Under the pieces are notes generated by a model, which saw nothing but the letters and a program-made list of their open reading frames with translations, did not search any database and was not told the origin of the DNA. This document shows positions 51,893 to 60,937 of a DNA stretch of 64,000 bases, piece after piece. The stretch's first letter is position 1, and every line of letters starts with the position of its first letter. The position numbers and the translations under genes are program-made. Location: assembly GCA_965116695.1 (NCBI GenBank), contig OZ220706.1:3782001-3846000 (forward strand), in the 5' to 3' direction. The stretch comes from JAJDTT01 sp965116695. GTDB taxonomy: Bacteria; Acidobacteriota; UBA6911; RPQK01; JAJDTT01.

Positions 51893-52846
51893 CTAGCGTT
51901 CCTCCCGCCGCCCCTGGAGCAATCCCAGGTTGTAGTGGTAGCTCATGAGGTCCGGATAGAGGGAGCTCAGGTCCGGCCAACGCCGATTCTCGGTCCAGGC
52001 GCAGGCCCAGGTCAGGAGCTCCATGCGGATCCGGTCCAGGAGCCGGTAGCGGGGCACGCTCCCGACGCTGAGGAAGTCCTCCATCTCGGGATGCTTGCGG
52101 TAGAAGTTCCAGGCCGAGGAGCCGACCCGCCGCTGCCGCCGGACGAAAGCCCTCACCGAGGTCGGATGGTGATGGTAGGCCACCGCGCCCGCGTGGTAGA
52201 CCAGCCGCATCCCCATCCGGTGGAGCCGCCACCCCAGCTCGATGTCCTCCCACCCGTACTCGCCGAAGTCCTCGTCGAACCCCCCTGACTCCCGGAAGAA
52301 CTCCCGGGAGATGGAGAGGTTGCTGGTGTAGAAGAAGTTGAAAGGAAGGTCGTTGGGGTCCTCGATCAGCGCGAACCCGAACTGCCACCCCTCCTCGCCC
52401 ACGTACTCCATGAACCGGGTCCGGGGATACTCCCTGGCCCAGGGCGTGTACCCGATCACCACCACCCGGTCCGCATCCTCTTCCTCAATCCCGTCGCGCG
52501 ACCGCAGATGATTTTCCAGAAAATCGGACGCCGGAACCGTATCGTCCCCCAGAAGCACCAACCACTCCCCCCGGGCCCGCCCCACCCCCAGGTTCCGAGC
52601 CGCTCCCTGCTTGCGATTCTCCTGGTGAAGGTAAACCAACGGCACCGGATACCCGGAAGCCATCCCCCGAACCCGCTCGCCCGTGTCGTCCGTGGACCCG
52701 TCGTCCACCACGATCACCTCGAAGGGAGCGCCGCTCCCCGAGGCGTCCACGGAGCGCTCCGCCAGTGTCTGCCCGCCCAGCGCCTCCAACGTCCGCACCA
52801 GGATCCGCGACCGGTTGTAAGTCGGAATCACGACACTGACCCGCAT
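51893..52846 (-). CDS. GT2-family glycosyltransferase
   Basis: 317 residues. A canonical GT2 N-terminus (MRVSVVIPTYNRSRILVRTL), VVDDGSTDDT, LLGDDTVP as the DxD-like site and GGFDEDFGEYGWEDIELGWR as the catalytic-side motif. It is the first gene of a three-gene minus-strand run (52846 to 49930) with 2-bp or negative spacing. Probably adds a sugar to a surface glycan; donor and acceptor unknown. Confidence 0.87.
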   Translation of the reverse strand: MRVSVVIPTYNRSRILVRTLEALGGQTLAERSVDASGSGAPFEVIVVDDGSTDDTGERVRGMASGYPVPLVYLHQENRKQGAARNLGVGRARGEWLVLLGDDTVPASDFLENHLRSRDGIEEEDADRVVVIGYTPWAREYPRTRFMEYVGEEGWQFGFALIEDPNDLPFNFFYTSNLSISREFFRESGGFDEDFGEYGWEDIELGWRLHRMGMRLVYHAGAVAYHHHPTSVRAFVRRQRRVGSSAWNFYRKHPEMEDFLSVGSVPRYRLLDRIRMELLTWACAWTENRRWPDLSSLYPDLMSYHYNLGLLQGRREER

Positions 52847-53401
52847 GGATGGAATCAGTCTACAGGAGGCGCGGTTTCCAATCGCCAGGAGGGGGGACTG
52901 TCAGTCCCGGCTGTCCCACAGTCAATGACTACCGACAATTAACGTTTTCAGTCATTTACCGGGTTCTTCGCCGGATCGGTAAGGTGGTTGACTCCCAATG
53001 TGTGACGTGCTGAACAGGCAACAAACAGGCAGCGGATTCCACGCTTCCCCGTTTCCCTTCTCCATTCCGTTCCGCTGCTCGGAAACATTGTAATTCGGTC
53101 AGTCGGCCGGTTGCCAATGCGGAAGGCGGCTCATGAAGGACCGTTTTCCGTCCATGCCGATTTTCGTCAGAGACTGCGTGGAATCGATCAGCGTCCACTT
53201 GATGACGCTGGCCGAACGGGACGCCTGCGTCCATGTTCTGTGCCTGAATTGGCAAGACGGGAGGCTGCAAAAGACCCTAATAACACTTGCGAAATGAACG
53301 GCAGATGTCTGCCGCGTACTGTTGCCGCGTGCCACGGCTCTCACTTAAGGTTGCCAACGATCGTTCCGGTTCCCGGATTCTTTGATCAATGGAGGTGATC
53401 C
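52847..53401. other. Intergenic region between glycosyltransferase run and exported protein
   Basis: 555 bp. Next to the glycosyltransferase start lie two REP-like units: GCGGTTTCCAATCGCC and GGAGGGGGGACTGTCAGTCCC (about 52872-52907). The rest shows no convincing gene; the small frames at 52956-53344 (minus) and 53111-53398 (plus) lack features. It ends with GGAGGTGATC (53392-53401), a near-perfect anti-16S match for the next gene. Confidence 0.5.
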
Positions 53402-54973
53402 ATGGAAAAGACCCTCGCCGCCGTTTCAAACTCCCCTCGATTCCCCAAAGTGAGACGATCTCGGATTCTTTTCCTACTCGGCTTGGTACCAATCCTTGGG
53501 GGGGCTCCGGAGAGCACTGCTCAGGCTGATTCCTCCGACCCCCCCTACGTGGGCACCGTCTGGATCGACCCGGACATCATCACGCCATCAGATCCGACGG
53601 CACTCGTGAGCGTGACGGATGCAGGCCGGGGGCGGCGGACCATGTTCGACCAGCGGGTCAAGGACTGGATTGTGGTCAACGCCTATTTGTTCATGGCCCG
53701 ATTTGATGATGGGCTGACGGCGGAGATTCAGGTCAATCCAGAGTTCGGCGGTACATCGGCCGCGATGGCGGAAGCAAGCAAATACGGAAGATCCATCGGT
53801 CAATTGCCGGCCGTTCTTCGAACCAATGTCGAGACGGTCTGGATCCACAAAGGGAATGCGCCTCTCGGGGGTGGAAACAACAATATACTCATTCATACAG
53901 GTTTTCCGGAAGATTCTTTGGAGGAGGGATTGGTCCACGAGGCGGCGCACACTTCCCTGGATCCACCCTGGATGGGGATTGTCGACGCCGGCGAGTGGCG
54001 CGCCGCCCAGACGGCCGATGGCAACTTCATTTCCGACTACGCACGAGACTATCCGGAGCGAGAAGACATCGCCGAGTCGTTCCTGCCGTACTTGGCGGTG
54101 CGATATCGTTCGGCTCGAATCTCCCGTTCCTACGAGCGGACGATATGGGAGACGATGCCGAATCGGATCGCTTACTTCGACCGGCTTCTCCAGGCTCAAT
54201 CGGCCAACACCATGCATCCAGTCACGGAGGACCGTCGAGAGTTTCTGAGTTTTCCGCATTTCGGCAATGGAGGGTCCATCACCTCGGACCTGGTATTGGT
54301 GAACGTGGAGCCCTCGGCGGCTCACCCGGCCATCTACTTCCACGACCAAATGGGTGAACTCATCGACCCCGAGTCGGTGGTGGACATCACGGAAGATCTG
54401 GAAGTCCGGGAGGACGGATCATTGACCACCCGGACCGGGATCGAGCCCCTGGGTGAACTTGTAATTTCGACCCATGGGCGAGGGGAGTTGGTGACCGGGT
54501 CGGTGACGGTATTCTCCGACATCGTCCGTAATGTATGGGAAGGCAAAGACTGGGAGGACGCGGGCGGCGCGGCCCGCCTCGGCGGGGTCCTGCGGTTCGA
54601 CGCCCCGTCCCTGGGCGTGGCCGGCGTGGGGGCCAGTGCGCCCGTAAACGACGTCATTTTTCCGGCGCGCCGCCAAGCGGGCGGAATCAACACCGGAGCC
54701 GCGATCCGGAACCTGGGAGAGAATCCGATCCTGGTGGGTTGCCGATTGATGAAAAAAGGCGCGGTATTGGCGACGGAGGACATTCCACTGTCCGGCAACG
54801 GGCAGACGGCCAGGTTCATCCATGAGTTATTCCCCCAAACCGATACGTCTGACTTCGTCGGGTCGGTTCGATGCATCGCTCCTGAAGGGGAACAGTTCGC
54901 CGCAATCGCCTTGGAGTTGGACGGCACCAACCGGATTTTCACCACCTTGCCCGTGGTGTCGGTCCGGCGTTGA
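53402..54973 (+). CDS. Exported HExxH (zincin-like) protein with one FAHFANG module
   Basis: 523 residues, preceded by an extended ribosome-binding site (GGAGGTGATC). Signal peptide: RRSRILFLLGLVPILGGA. Residues ~50-275 carry LVHEAAHTSLDPPW (HExxH), then FISDYARDYPEREDIAESFLPYLAVRY, where a downstream Glu could be the third zinc ligand of a gluzincin-like fold. The C-terminal ~235 residues are a FAHFANG module (SFPHFGNGGSITSDLVLVNV ... FTTLPVVSV). It is a protease-like member of the same modular family as the giant proteins, inserted between two halves of the polysaccharide cluster. Catalysis is inferred. Confidence 0.75.
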   Translation: MEKTLAAVSNSPRFPKVRRSRILFLLGLVPILGGAPESTAQADSSDPPYVGTVWIDPDIITPSDPTALVSVTDAGRGRRTMFDQRVKDWIVVNAYLFMARFDDGLTAEIQVNPEFGGTSAAMAEASKYGRSIGQLPAVLRTNVETVWIHKGNAPLGGGNNNILIHTGFPEDSLEEGLVHEAAHTSLDPPWMGIVDAGEWRAAQTADGNFISDYARDYPEREDIAESFLPYLAVRYRSARISRSYERTIWETMPNRIAYFDRLLQAQSANTMHPVTEDRREFLSFPHFGNGGSITSDLVLVNVEPSAAHPAIYFHDQMGELIDPESVVDITEDLEVREDGSLTTRTGIEPLGELVISTHGRGELVTGSVTVFSDIVRNVWEGKDWEDAGGAARLGGVLRFDAPSLGVAGVGASAPVNDVIFPARRQAGGINTGAAIRNLGENPILVGCRLMKKGAVLATEDIPLSGNGQTARFIHELFPQTDTSDFVGSVRCIAPEGEQFAAIALELDGTNRIFTTLPVVSVRR

Positions 54974-55185
54974 TCTGCAGAGAAGCGTTTTTTCGAGGAG
55001 TCCGGCACGAAATGCGGGACATGCGCCGGGAAATGGGGGGCATGCGCCAGGAGATACGGGACATGCGCACCCACATGGGACGGATCGACTCCCACATCGG
55101 CGAACTCCGGGAACGGATCGGGCGGGTCGAAGGCTTGCTGCAAGGACTTCTGGGATTTTTCTCTCGGCGTACCGCCGTCGACTAG
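54970..55185 (+). pseudogene. Small coiled-coil protein, family member 2, membrane span lost
   Basis: Homology to the 46720 gene begins at RGVRHEMRDMRREM (about 54993) and runs to the end (FFSRRTAVD). The membrane span and the upstream motif are missing; instead the frame runs into the 3' end of the previous gene. A start at the ATG at 55012 would give a soluble coiled coil, but no good ribosome-binding site is present. Probably a 5'-truncated copy. Confidence 0.65.
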
Positions 55186-55252
55186 GACGGGGGTGTTGCT
55201 GTCGTCCACGGAGTGGCGCGCCGGCGATTGGAACGCATAGTCACGGGATCGT

Positions 55253-55444
55253 TCAATCTGTCCTTGCCGCAATTGAGTCGCGCATGCCCTTCAGGAGGCC
55301 TTCAATGTGTGCGATGCGTTCCCGGATCTGAGCAAACCCGTCCTGGAGTCGGCTGATGTCCGATTTCAGCCACGCAAACAGGGAGATCATCAAGCCCCCC
55401 AACGCGATCGACGCTACGATGATTCCAACCAGTTCCGGGGTCAT
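55253..55444 (-). CDS. Small TM/coiled-coil protein, family member 3 (divergent)
   Basis: 63 residues from the ATG at 55444 (a TTG two codons upstream is possible): MTPELVGIIVASIALGGLMI, then SLFAWLKSDISRLQDGFAQI and RERIAHIEGLLKGMRDSIAARTD. It has the same plan as the others (one span, short coil, end LLKGMRDS) but a shorter coil. It converges with the truncated copy at 54970-55185. The conserved upstream motif seen for three other members is not evident. Confidence 0.65.
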   Translation of the reverse strand: MTPELVGIIVASIALGGLMISLFAWLKSDISRLQDGFAQIRERIAHIEGLLKGMRDSIAARTD

Positions 55445-55544
55445 ATCCAAGCCTCGCCATGTTCGGTCGCGACGGAATCTGCTCGAAGCGTGAACAGATG
55501 ACTACCGCGAATTGTACAGCCATTTGAAATAACGTTCCCAACCA

Positions 55545-55730
55545 GGAAAAGACGGACGATTTCCAATCGCCCACTGGAGGGGGCTGTTAGTCCCCCCGTA
55601 GGGCGGACGAGGGGGTTAACAACCCCCTCTCCTAGAGGCGGACGTGACAGACATCGCAGCCGTTGGAGGCCTTGTAGACCGCAAGGCAACCCATAGGAGG
55701 GGGGACTGTTAGTCCCCCCGTATTCATTTC
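55545..55730. repeat. Cluster of REP-like palindromes
   Basis: GGACGATTTCCAATCGCCC and CTGGAGGGGGCTGTTAGTCC (about 55560-55597); GAGGGGGTT-AAC-AACCCCCTC (55609-55629, perfect); GGAGGGGGGACTGTTAGTCC followed by CCCC (about 55696-55720). The order, a GGCG-type hairpin followed by a GGGGACTGTTAGTCCCC-type hairpin, also occurs at 52872-52907, so the two types travel as a composite. No gene lies here. Confidence 0.8.
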
Positions 55731-55800
55731 CCGCTCACGTTCCCAGATCGGGGGCAAGGATGCCACCGCTCCAAGTCGTCCCTCGCCTCGAAATCGTTCG

Positions 55801-55836
55801 CATTTTATTCGCGGCCGTCGTTGTATACATTGAACG
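55801..55836 (+). promoter_or_regulatory. Conserved upstream motif of small TM/coiled-coil gene (copy B)
   Basis: CATTTTATTCGCGGCCGTCG then TTGTATACATTGAACG, matching the copy at 46651-46687 over the core TCGTTGTATA...TTGAACG. It lies about 30 bases before the start codon of the 55861 gene, at a distance suited to a promoter. Confidence 0.6.
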
Positions 55837-55860
55837 CAGGATGTCGGAGGACTCCGAGCC

Positions 55861-56157
55861 ATGAATGTCGACCTGATCAGCGTGTTAATAGCCGTGGTGG
55901 CGGTGGGAGTCAGCTTGGCCGGATTAATGTTGGCCAGTTGGCGATGGCTCCGGCGCGAAATGCGCGACATGCGGCAGGAAATGCGGGAGGAGATCCAAGG
56001 CCTGCGGCGGGAGACGCGGCAGGACATACGGGACATGCGCAGCCACATGAGGCGGATCGACTCCCATATCGGCGAGCTCCGGGAACGCATGGGGCACGTG
56101 GAAGGATTGCTGAAGGGATTGCGGGACGCCTTCGTCCGCCGGACCGCGTCCAACTAG
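55861..56157 (+). CDS. Small TM/coiled-coil protein, family member 4
   Basis: 98 residues, with GGAGG 13-9 bases upstream of the ATG. MNVDLISVLIAVVAVGVSLA forms the span, followed by a longer coil than member 1 (EMRDMRQEMREEIQGLRRET, RQDIRDMRSHMRRIDSHIGE, LRERMGHVEGLLKGLRDAF). Coil length differs between members by in-frame gain or loss of RDMR-like steps. Function unknown. Confidence 0.75.
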   Translation: MNVDLISVLIAVVAVGVSLAGLMLASWRWLRREMRDMRQEMREEIQGLRRETRQDIRDMRSHMRRIDSHIGELRERMGHVEGLLKGLRDAFVRRTASN

Positions 56158-56183
56158 GAGGAACGAAATTCCTGCCGCCCCTG

Positions 56184-56566
56184 GGAGCGGCGCCATTTTG
56201 GCGCCAGGAGGGGCGACATCCCTGTCGCCCATTGGATCGGCGTCATTTTGTCGCCCATTGGAAGGGCGTCTTTCAGGCGCCCACGCTTCCCTCACCCAAC
56301 TCGTAAAGGGGGGACTACCGTCCCCCCTAACCCCCCCTGGGAGCGGCGCCAAAATGACGCCGCTCCAGTCGGCGCGTAAAACACGCCGCTCCAATCGGCG
56401 CGTGAAACACGCCGATCCAGTCGGCGCGTGAAACACGCCGCTCCCGGCGCGTGAAATGCGGTGCTCCCGGCGCGTGAAATGCGGTGCTCCCGGCGGGTGA
56501 AATGCGTCGCTCCCGGCGGGTGAAATGCGGTGCTCCCGGTGCGTGAAATGCGGCGCTCCTTGGCTT
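56184..56566. repeat. REP-like hairpin array, about 14 units
   Basis: Tandem ~24-bp units, each a palindrome around TTTT/AAAA-like loops: GGCGCCATTTTGGCGCC, GGCGACATCCCTGTCGCC, GGGCGTCTTTCAGGCGCCC, GGGGGGACTACCGTCCCCCC, GGCGCCAAAATGACGCC, then repeated GGCGCGTGAAACACGCC, decaying to GCGTGAAATGCGGTGCTCCC toward 56566. The orientation flips midway (TTT loops, then AAA loops). The array abuts the stop of the 56572-57894 gene and could also form its mRNA 3' end. Confidence 0.85.
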
Positions 56567-56571
56567 TTTTT

Positions 56572-57894
56572 TTACACCGCCCGGTTGACGTAGTCGAACG
56601 CCCGGAGAAAGGCGACCCTCAGTCCCTCCTGCCGGACGGCCCGGAAAAATCGCGCGGCCAGGCCCGGGGCGCCCGGGGGATGCAGCGCGGCATGGGTCCC
56701 CGACCAGCAGAGCGCCCTGAACTCTTTCTCCAGGTTCCGGATTCTCTCCCGGAGATCGCCCGGCAGGGAATCCAGCGCCGCCGCGCTGGGGCCCAGGTCC
56801 AGTAGCGAACCCAGGTCGAGCGACTGCAGCAACTCCAGTTCCTCCTTGATGTAGCCCGGGTCCTCCACGATCTGCCGCAGCGGCTCGCCGAACAGCTCCA
56901 TGATCTCCTGGTCGCTGCGGCGGCGAAGGGCCTGCACGCGGCGGCGTTTCTCCAGCAACAGCGGCAGCGACTGGAGCACGTCGTCCATGGCCACCAGGTG
57001 GTTCAGGGAGTCCAGCAACTGCGACCGCGCGGTTTCGTCTCCCTCCTCCAGCTTGTATCGCGTCGTCGACCAGAGGTAGAAGCTCTCCTTGCGGACCCCG
57101 GAGAAGTGCACCGCCCGTTTCACCGCCAGAACCAGGGCCAACGGCAGGATCTTCCGGAAGTTCTCCTCGTCGTAGTTCTTGAAGATGGTCAGCAACGCGT
57201 TCCGGTGGATCAGGTACCGGGTCTTTTCGGGAGACCGGGTCTCCAGGGTAGCGTGGCCCCGGTGTCTCACCACCGATTCAGGCGCCAGGACCACCCGGTG
57301 GCCGGCGAGCCACAGCCGCCAGCCCAGGTCCACGTCCTCGAACAGGGCGAAGTAGTCCGGGTCGAACCCCCCCAGCTCGAGAAAGACCTCCCGGTCCATC
57401 AGCATGGCCCCGCCGCAGGGGAAAAGGACCTGGCCGCGGCTTGGCGCCTTTTCGACCTTCATGCCCACGTCTTGCTGCATGCCGTATCCCAGGTAGTGCA
57501 GGGAGGAGCCGTTGTAGTCGATGCGCCTCCCTTCCCAGTCCAGGATCCGGGAGGCCACGCAGGGAGTCCGCGCGTCCAGCTTCTCCAGCGCGGCGGCCAG
57601 CCAGTCCGGTTCCGGCCGCATGTCGTTGTTGATGAAGGCGACGCAGGACCCCCTCGCCGTCTCGGCCCCCAGGTTGCAGGGCTGGGCGAAGCCGCGGTTG
57701 ACGCCGTTCTCCAGCAACCGGACTTGCGGATAGCGTCTCCGGAGGAACTCCTGGGAACCGTCGGTGCTCCCGTTGTCCACCACGATGACCTCGCCCGGTT
57801 TCAGCGCCAGCAGGGGAGGGAGCAGGGTCGAGAGGTGGGATTTCCCGTTCCAGTTGACGGTGACGACCGTGACGTCACCGGGGGATGGGGACAT
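56572..57894 (-). CDS. GT2-family glycosyltransferase with long helical C-terminal extension
   Basis: 440 residues. GT2 domain ~1-250: VVTVNWNGKSHL, VVDNGSTDGS, INNDMRPEP (DxD-like site), GGFDPDYFALFEDVDLGWRL. Residues ~250-440 are a helical extension (RYLIHRNALLTIFKNYDEEN, LLEKRRRVQALRRRSDQEIM) of the kind that follows some GT2 enzymes in Wzm/Wzt-linked O-antigen clusters. It overlaps the upstream glycosyltransferase by 20 bp and is the last gene of the 63.6-to-56.6 kb run. Confidence 0.85.
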   Translation of the reverse strand: MSPSPGDVTVVTVNWNGKSHLSTLLPPLLALKPGEVIVVDNGSTDGSQEFLRRRYPQVRLLENGVNRGFAQPCNLGAETARGSCVAFINNDMRPEPDWLAAALEKLDARTPCVASRILDWEGRRIDYNGSSLHYLGYGMQQDVGMKVEKAPSRGQVLFPCGGAMLMDREVFLELGGFDPDYFALFEDVDLGWRLWLAGHRVVLAPESVVRHRGHATLETRSPEKTRYLIHRNALLTIFKNYDEENFRKILPLALVLAVKRAVHFSGVRKESFYLWSTTRYKLEEGDETARSQLLDSLNHLVAMDDVLQSLPLLLEKRRRVQALRRRSDQEIMELFGEPLRQIVEDPGYIKEELELLQSLDLGSLLDLGPSAAALDSLPGDLRERIRNLEKEFRALCWSGTHAALHPPGAPGLAARFFRAVRQEGLRVAFLRAFDYVNRAV

Positions 57895-58840
57895 GCCGCG
57901 ATTGTACGATAAGGCGATTCAGTTGTGCGTCCGTCACCCGCCGCTCCTTCCGGATGCGGCGCCTCAGGCGCAGCGTTTCCGGAAGCCACCGCAGGTTCCA
58001 GGCCAGGTTTCCCAGTTGCGCCCACTTCCGGCGCGCCGGCTGGCGCAGGGTGAGCAGCCCCCACAAGGCCCGGACCAGATTGGAGCCTTCGTAGTTCTTG
58101 AGCAGCGAGCGCATGTTGTGGCGCTCTCCCAGGATCTCGCGCCAGAGGAGGCCGCGGTCCTGGCGGGTGGAGGCGCTCAGGTGATGGTAGGCGACCGCCC
58201 GGGGGGCGGTGACCACCCGGAATCCCCGCAGCCAGAGCCTCCAGCAGAGGTCCACGTCCTCGTGGTACATGAAGAAGCGCGGGTCGAATCCGCCCGCCTC
58301 CCGGAAACGGGACCGATGGAAGAGGGCGGCGCCGGCGCACGCGAAAAGGACCTCCCGGCTCTCGTCGTACTGGCCCCGGTCCTCCTCTCCCATGCCCCGG
58401 TCCCAGGTGTAGCCCAGCCGGTTCATGCACCCGCCGACCCCGTTGAGCCGGTGGGGCCGGTCGTACAACCTGAGCTTGGAGGAGACGGCCGCGATGGAGG
58501 GATCCGCTTCGCCGCCGGCCACCATCTCTTCCAGCCAGTCCGGCTCCAGGCGGAGGTCGGTGTTGAGCAGGGCCAGCCAGGTGCCGCGGGCCTCCTCGGC
58601 GGCCAGGTTGGCGGCCCGGGAAAAGCCCAGGTTCCGCTCCTGCGGAAGGACCCGGACCCAGGGGAACGCCTGCTCGACGTAAGCGACGCTCCCGTCCCGG
58701 GAGGCGTTGTCCACCAGCAGCGTCTCCAGAGGGGGGCGGGTCTGAAGTGCCAGGGAACCCAGCAGTTCCTCCAGGTAGGCGCGGCCGTTGTAGTTGATGA
58801 TGGCCACGGAGGCGGGGGCGGGCGCCTTGCGCGGTCCCAT
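57875..58840 (-). CDS. GT2-family glycosyltransferase
   Basis: 321 residues from MGPRKAPAPASVAIINYNGR at 58840; the long open frame to 60172 is antisense-type read-through of the methyltransferase gene and is rejected. Motifs: LVDNASRDGS, LLNTDLRLEP, GGFDPRFFMYHEDVDLCWRL. A helical C-terminus (LRRRIRKERRVTDAQLNRLI) follows. Its ATG overlaps the stop of the methyltransferase gene, so translation is coupled. Confidence 0.87.
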   Translation of the reverse strand: MGPRKAPAPASVAIINYNGRAYLEELLGSLALQTRPPLETLLVDNASRDGSVAYVEQAFPWVRVLPQERNLGFSRAANLAAEEARGTWLALLNTDLRLEPDWLEEMVAGGEADPSIAAVSSKLRLYDRPHRLNGVGGCMNRLGYTWDRGMGEEDRGQYDESREVLFACAGAALFHRSRFREAGGFDPRFFMYHEDVDLCWRLWLRGFRVVTAPRAVAYHHLSASTRQDRGLLWREILGERHNMRSLLKNYEGSNLVRALWGLLTLRQPARRKWAQLGNLAWNLRWLPETLRLRRRIRKERRVTDAQLNRLIVQSRHVPIPR

Positions 58841-60891
58841 CACCGGCGTCTCAGCTTGTCCCGGAGGCGGAGAGCCGCCAGTTTCCACAAGGGGACCTCG
58901 GTGCGCAGGGTCCGGATCTCCCGGCGCAGCAGCCGGATCAGCTTCTGCCGCTCGTTGATGAGGAAACGGGTGTTCAGCCAGGCCTCGTCCCGTTCCTGAA
59001 GCAGGTCCCGAATCCGTTGGTGCAGACCGGGGAACCGCGCGTCCCGGGCCATCTCCGAGAGGCCGCAGGCGGACGCGGGGTCTGTGCCGGGCTCCGGGAA
59101 CAGCGCCGTCAGTGCGTTCCGTTGGCCGTCCGGGAGAGGTCTCTTGGAGATCAGGAAAAGACTCCGGTAGGACGGTTCGGCCAGGTCCGCAACGTAGCAG
59201 TTCCGGTTGTAGAGCCGGTTCAGGGCGGTCATGGACGTGTGGTCGTTCAACTGGAAGTAGTGCTGCGTCAGCACCTGCATGGCGCGCCAGCGAGGCAGGT
59301 AGCCGCTGGGGAAGCGGTGGACCTCGTAGCCGGACCGGTCCCGGAAATGACTCTCCACCAGGTCGTGGGATGGCAGTCCCAGGGTCCGATGTTCCTCCAG
59401 GAAGCGGCGGGCGTTCAGCAGTCCCGCCGCCAGCTCCTCCTCGGCCCGTTCCACCTCGGGCGTGGAGAAGGGGGCGCCGATCAGAATGAAGGAACGGGCC
59501 ACGCGGTCCAGTTCCGATAGGAAATCGGGACGCCGCTCCGGTTCCAGGTGCTCCAGGACGTCCAGGGACAGAACCAGGTCGAAGGAGCCGTCGGGAAACG
59601 GCTGCTTCCAGGCCGGGGCCGGCGCGTGGTCCGGATGGTCGCAATGCCTCAGGTCGGTGGTGCGGACCTGAACGGGCCCTTCCCTTCCCGGGCCGGAGAA
59701 GAAGTCCGCCGCGGCGGCCACGTGTCCGTCCTGGTCCCCCAACAGGCCGCCCACGTCCAGGACGGCACCCCGGGTCAGCCGGGAAGCCACCTGGGACGCG
59801 AGGCGGTACCGCTGGTAGAGGTCGAAGGGAAGGCCCAGGACCAGGCTCTCCCGGGAACACGGCTCGGCGCCGATCTCCACGTCGTGGATGCGGAGCCGCG
59901 GCCCCAGGGGGAAGGGTTCGAAGATCAGGTGGTGTCCCCCGGCGGCCACGCTTACCGGCGGGAGCTCGACCTGAACGGTCTTCCGCTCCGAGTCCAGGTG
60001 GACCTCGGCCAACACGGAACTGCCGGCGCGGACCCGCAGGGTGGTGAAGTCGGGCGAGGAGGAGACGGAGAAGCGGGTCTTGAAACGGACCGGTCCGGCC
60101 CGCCGGTTCAGGAGGTAGAGGGCCGAGGAATTCCCCTGCATGTCCCGCGATCCCGCTTCCAACGCCGACCATCCCCAGCGCGGCAGCGCCTCCAGGGGAC
60201 CGTCGACCGTGACGAATTCCGGTTCGGGCCCGAAGTAGTCGTGCCGCCAGGCCGCCGCCCGCTCCGCCGCCGCGGACCCCTTGAACGCCGCCAGGAACTG
60301 GAAGTTGTAGGGAGTTACGGAGAAGCGGCAGGTCACGGCCAGGTTCAGCTCCTCCAGGGCCGAGATCCAGAAGGAGGGGGGGCGCTCAAAGCAGTGGGTC
60401 GGCTCCGGCCGCCGGAAATGAAGGGGATCCGGGGTGGCTCCCGCGATCAGTCCGTCCGGGTCCAGCACCCGCACCGCCTCCCGGAGGCAGGCCTGCGGAT
60501 CCGGGAGGTGCTCCAGCAGGTCGAACAGCGTGACGACGCGCGCGCAGCCGTTCGCGAAGGGGAGTTCCTGGGCGTCTCCCTGCACCAGGAAGGGACGCGC
60601 CGGAGGATGTTGGGAAAGCGCGTAGTCGCTCAGGTCCAGCCCCACCGCCCGGCGGCCGGACCCGCGGACCGCCTCCGTCAGGTACCCGTACGCGCAACCC
60701 AGCTCCACCCACGGGCCCTGGGGTTGGATGGCCTCCAGCAACTCGATCCACGGACCCCAGTCCGGATGGGCCCGGGCGTATCCCTCCGGCGGATACCCGC
60801 TGCTCTTGCCGTGGAAGTAGTCGTGATCGTAGAGGCCGCGGTGCCGCCGTAGGCCGGAAGAATCGTCCGAACTCCTCCTCCCGGCTCCCAT
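58840..60891 (-). CDS. Double SAM-methyltransferase-type protein of the polysaccharide cluster
   Basis: 683 residues from MGAGRRSSDDSSGLRRHRGL at 60891. The frame is open to 61155 only because it reads through the REP array, so that extension is rejected. The first class I methyltransferase domain (~40-190) has WVELGCAYGYLTEAVRGSG (motif I), LDLSDYAL and VVTLFDLLEHLPDPQ. A middle beta region (~300-420) may bind the glycan. The second domain (~430-560) has VLDVGGLLGD and FDLVLSLDVLEHLEPERR. A helical tail follows. Such proteins cap or modify O-polysaccharide chains exported by Wzm/Wzt, a role inferred from context. Confidence 0.78.
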   Translation of the reverse strand: MGAGRRSSDDSSGLRRHRGLYDHDYFHGKSSGYPPEGYARAHPDWGPWIELLEAIQPQGPWVELGCAYGYLTEAVRGSGRRAVGLDLSDYALSQHPPARPFLVQGDAQELPFANGCARVVTLFDLLEHLPDPQACLREAVRVLDPDGLIAGATPDPLHFRRPEPTHCFERPPSFWISALEELNLAVTCRFSVTPYNFQFLAAFKGSAAAERAAAWRHDYFGPEPEFVTVDGPLEALPRWGWSALEAGSRDMQGNSSALYLLNRRAGPVRFKTRFSVSSSPDFTTLRVRAGSSVLAEVHLDSERKTVQVELPPVSVAAGGHHLIFEPFPLGPRLRIHDVEIGAEPCSRESLVLGLPFDLYQRYRLASQVASRLTRGAVLDVGGLLGDQDGHVAAAADFFSGPGREGPVQVRTTDLRHCDHPDHAPAPAWKQPFPDGSFDLVLSLDVLEHLEPERRPDFLSELDRVARSFILIGAPFSTPEVERAEEELAAGLLNARRFLEEHRTLGLPSHDLVESHFRDRSGYEVHRFPSGYLPRWRAMQVLTQHYFQLNDHTSMTALNRLYNRNCYVADLAEPSYRSLFLISKRPLPDGQRNALTALFPEPGTDPASACGLSEMARDARFPGLHQRIRDLLQERDEAWLNTRFLINERQKLIRLLRREIRTLRTEVPLWKLAALRLRDKLRRR

Positions 60892-60937
60892 GGCTGGCCA
60901 GCACGATACCACGCCACCAAACCCGATTCCACGAGGG

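Noticed and set aside
50845..52388. Long N-terminal extensions of two glycosyltransferases
   Set aside because: Pro/Arg-rich sequence antisense or out of frame to the upstream glycosyltransferase genes; the internal ATGs start canonical GT2 domains.
56184..56566. Possible CRISPR array
   Set aside because: Repeats are palindromic, variable and without spacers; no cas genes.
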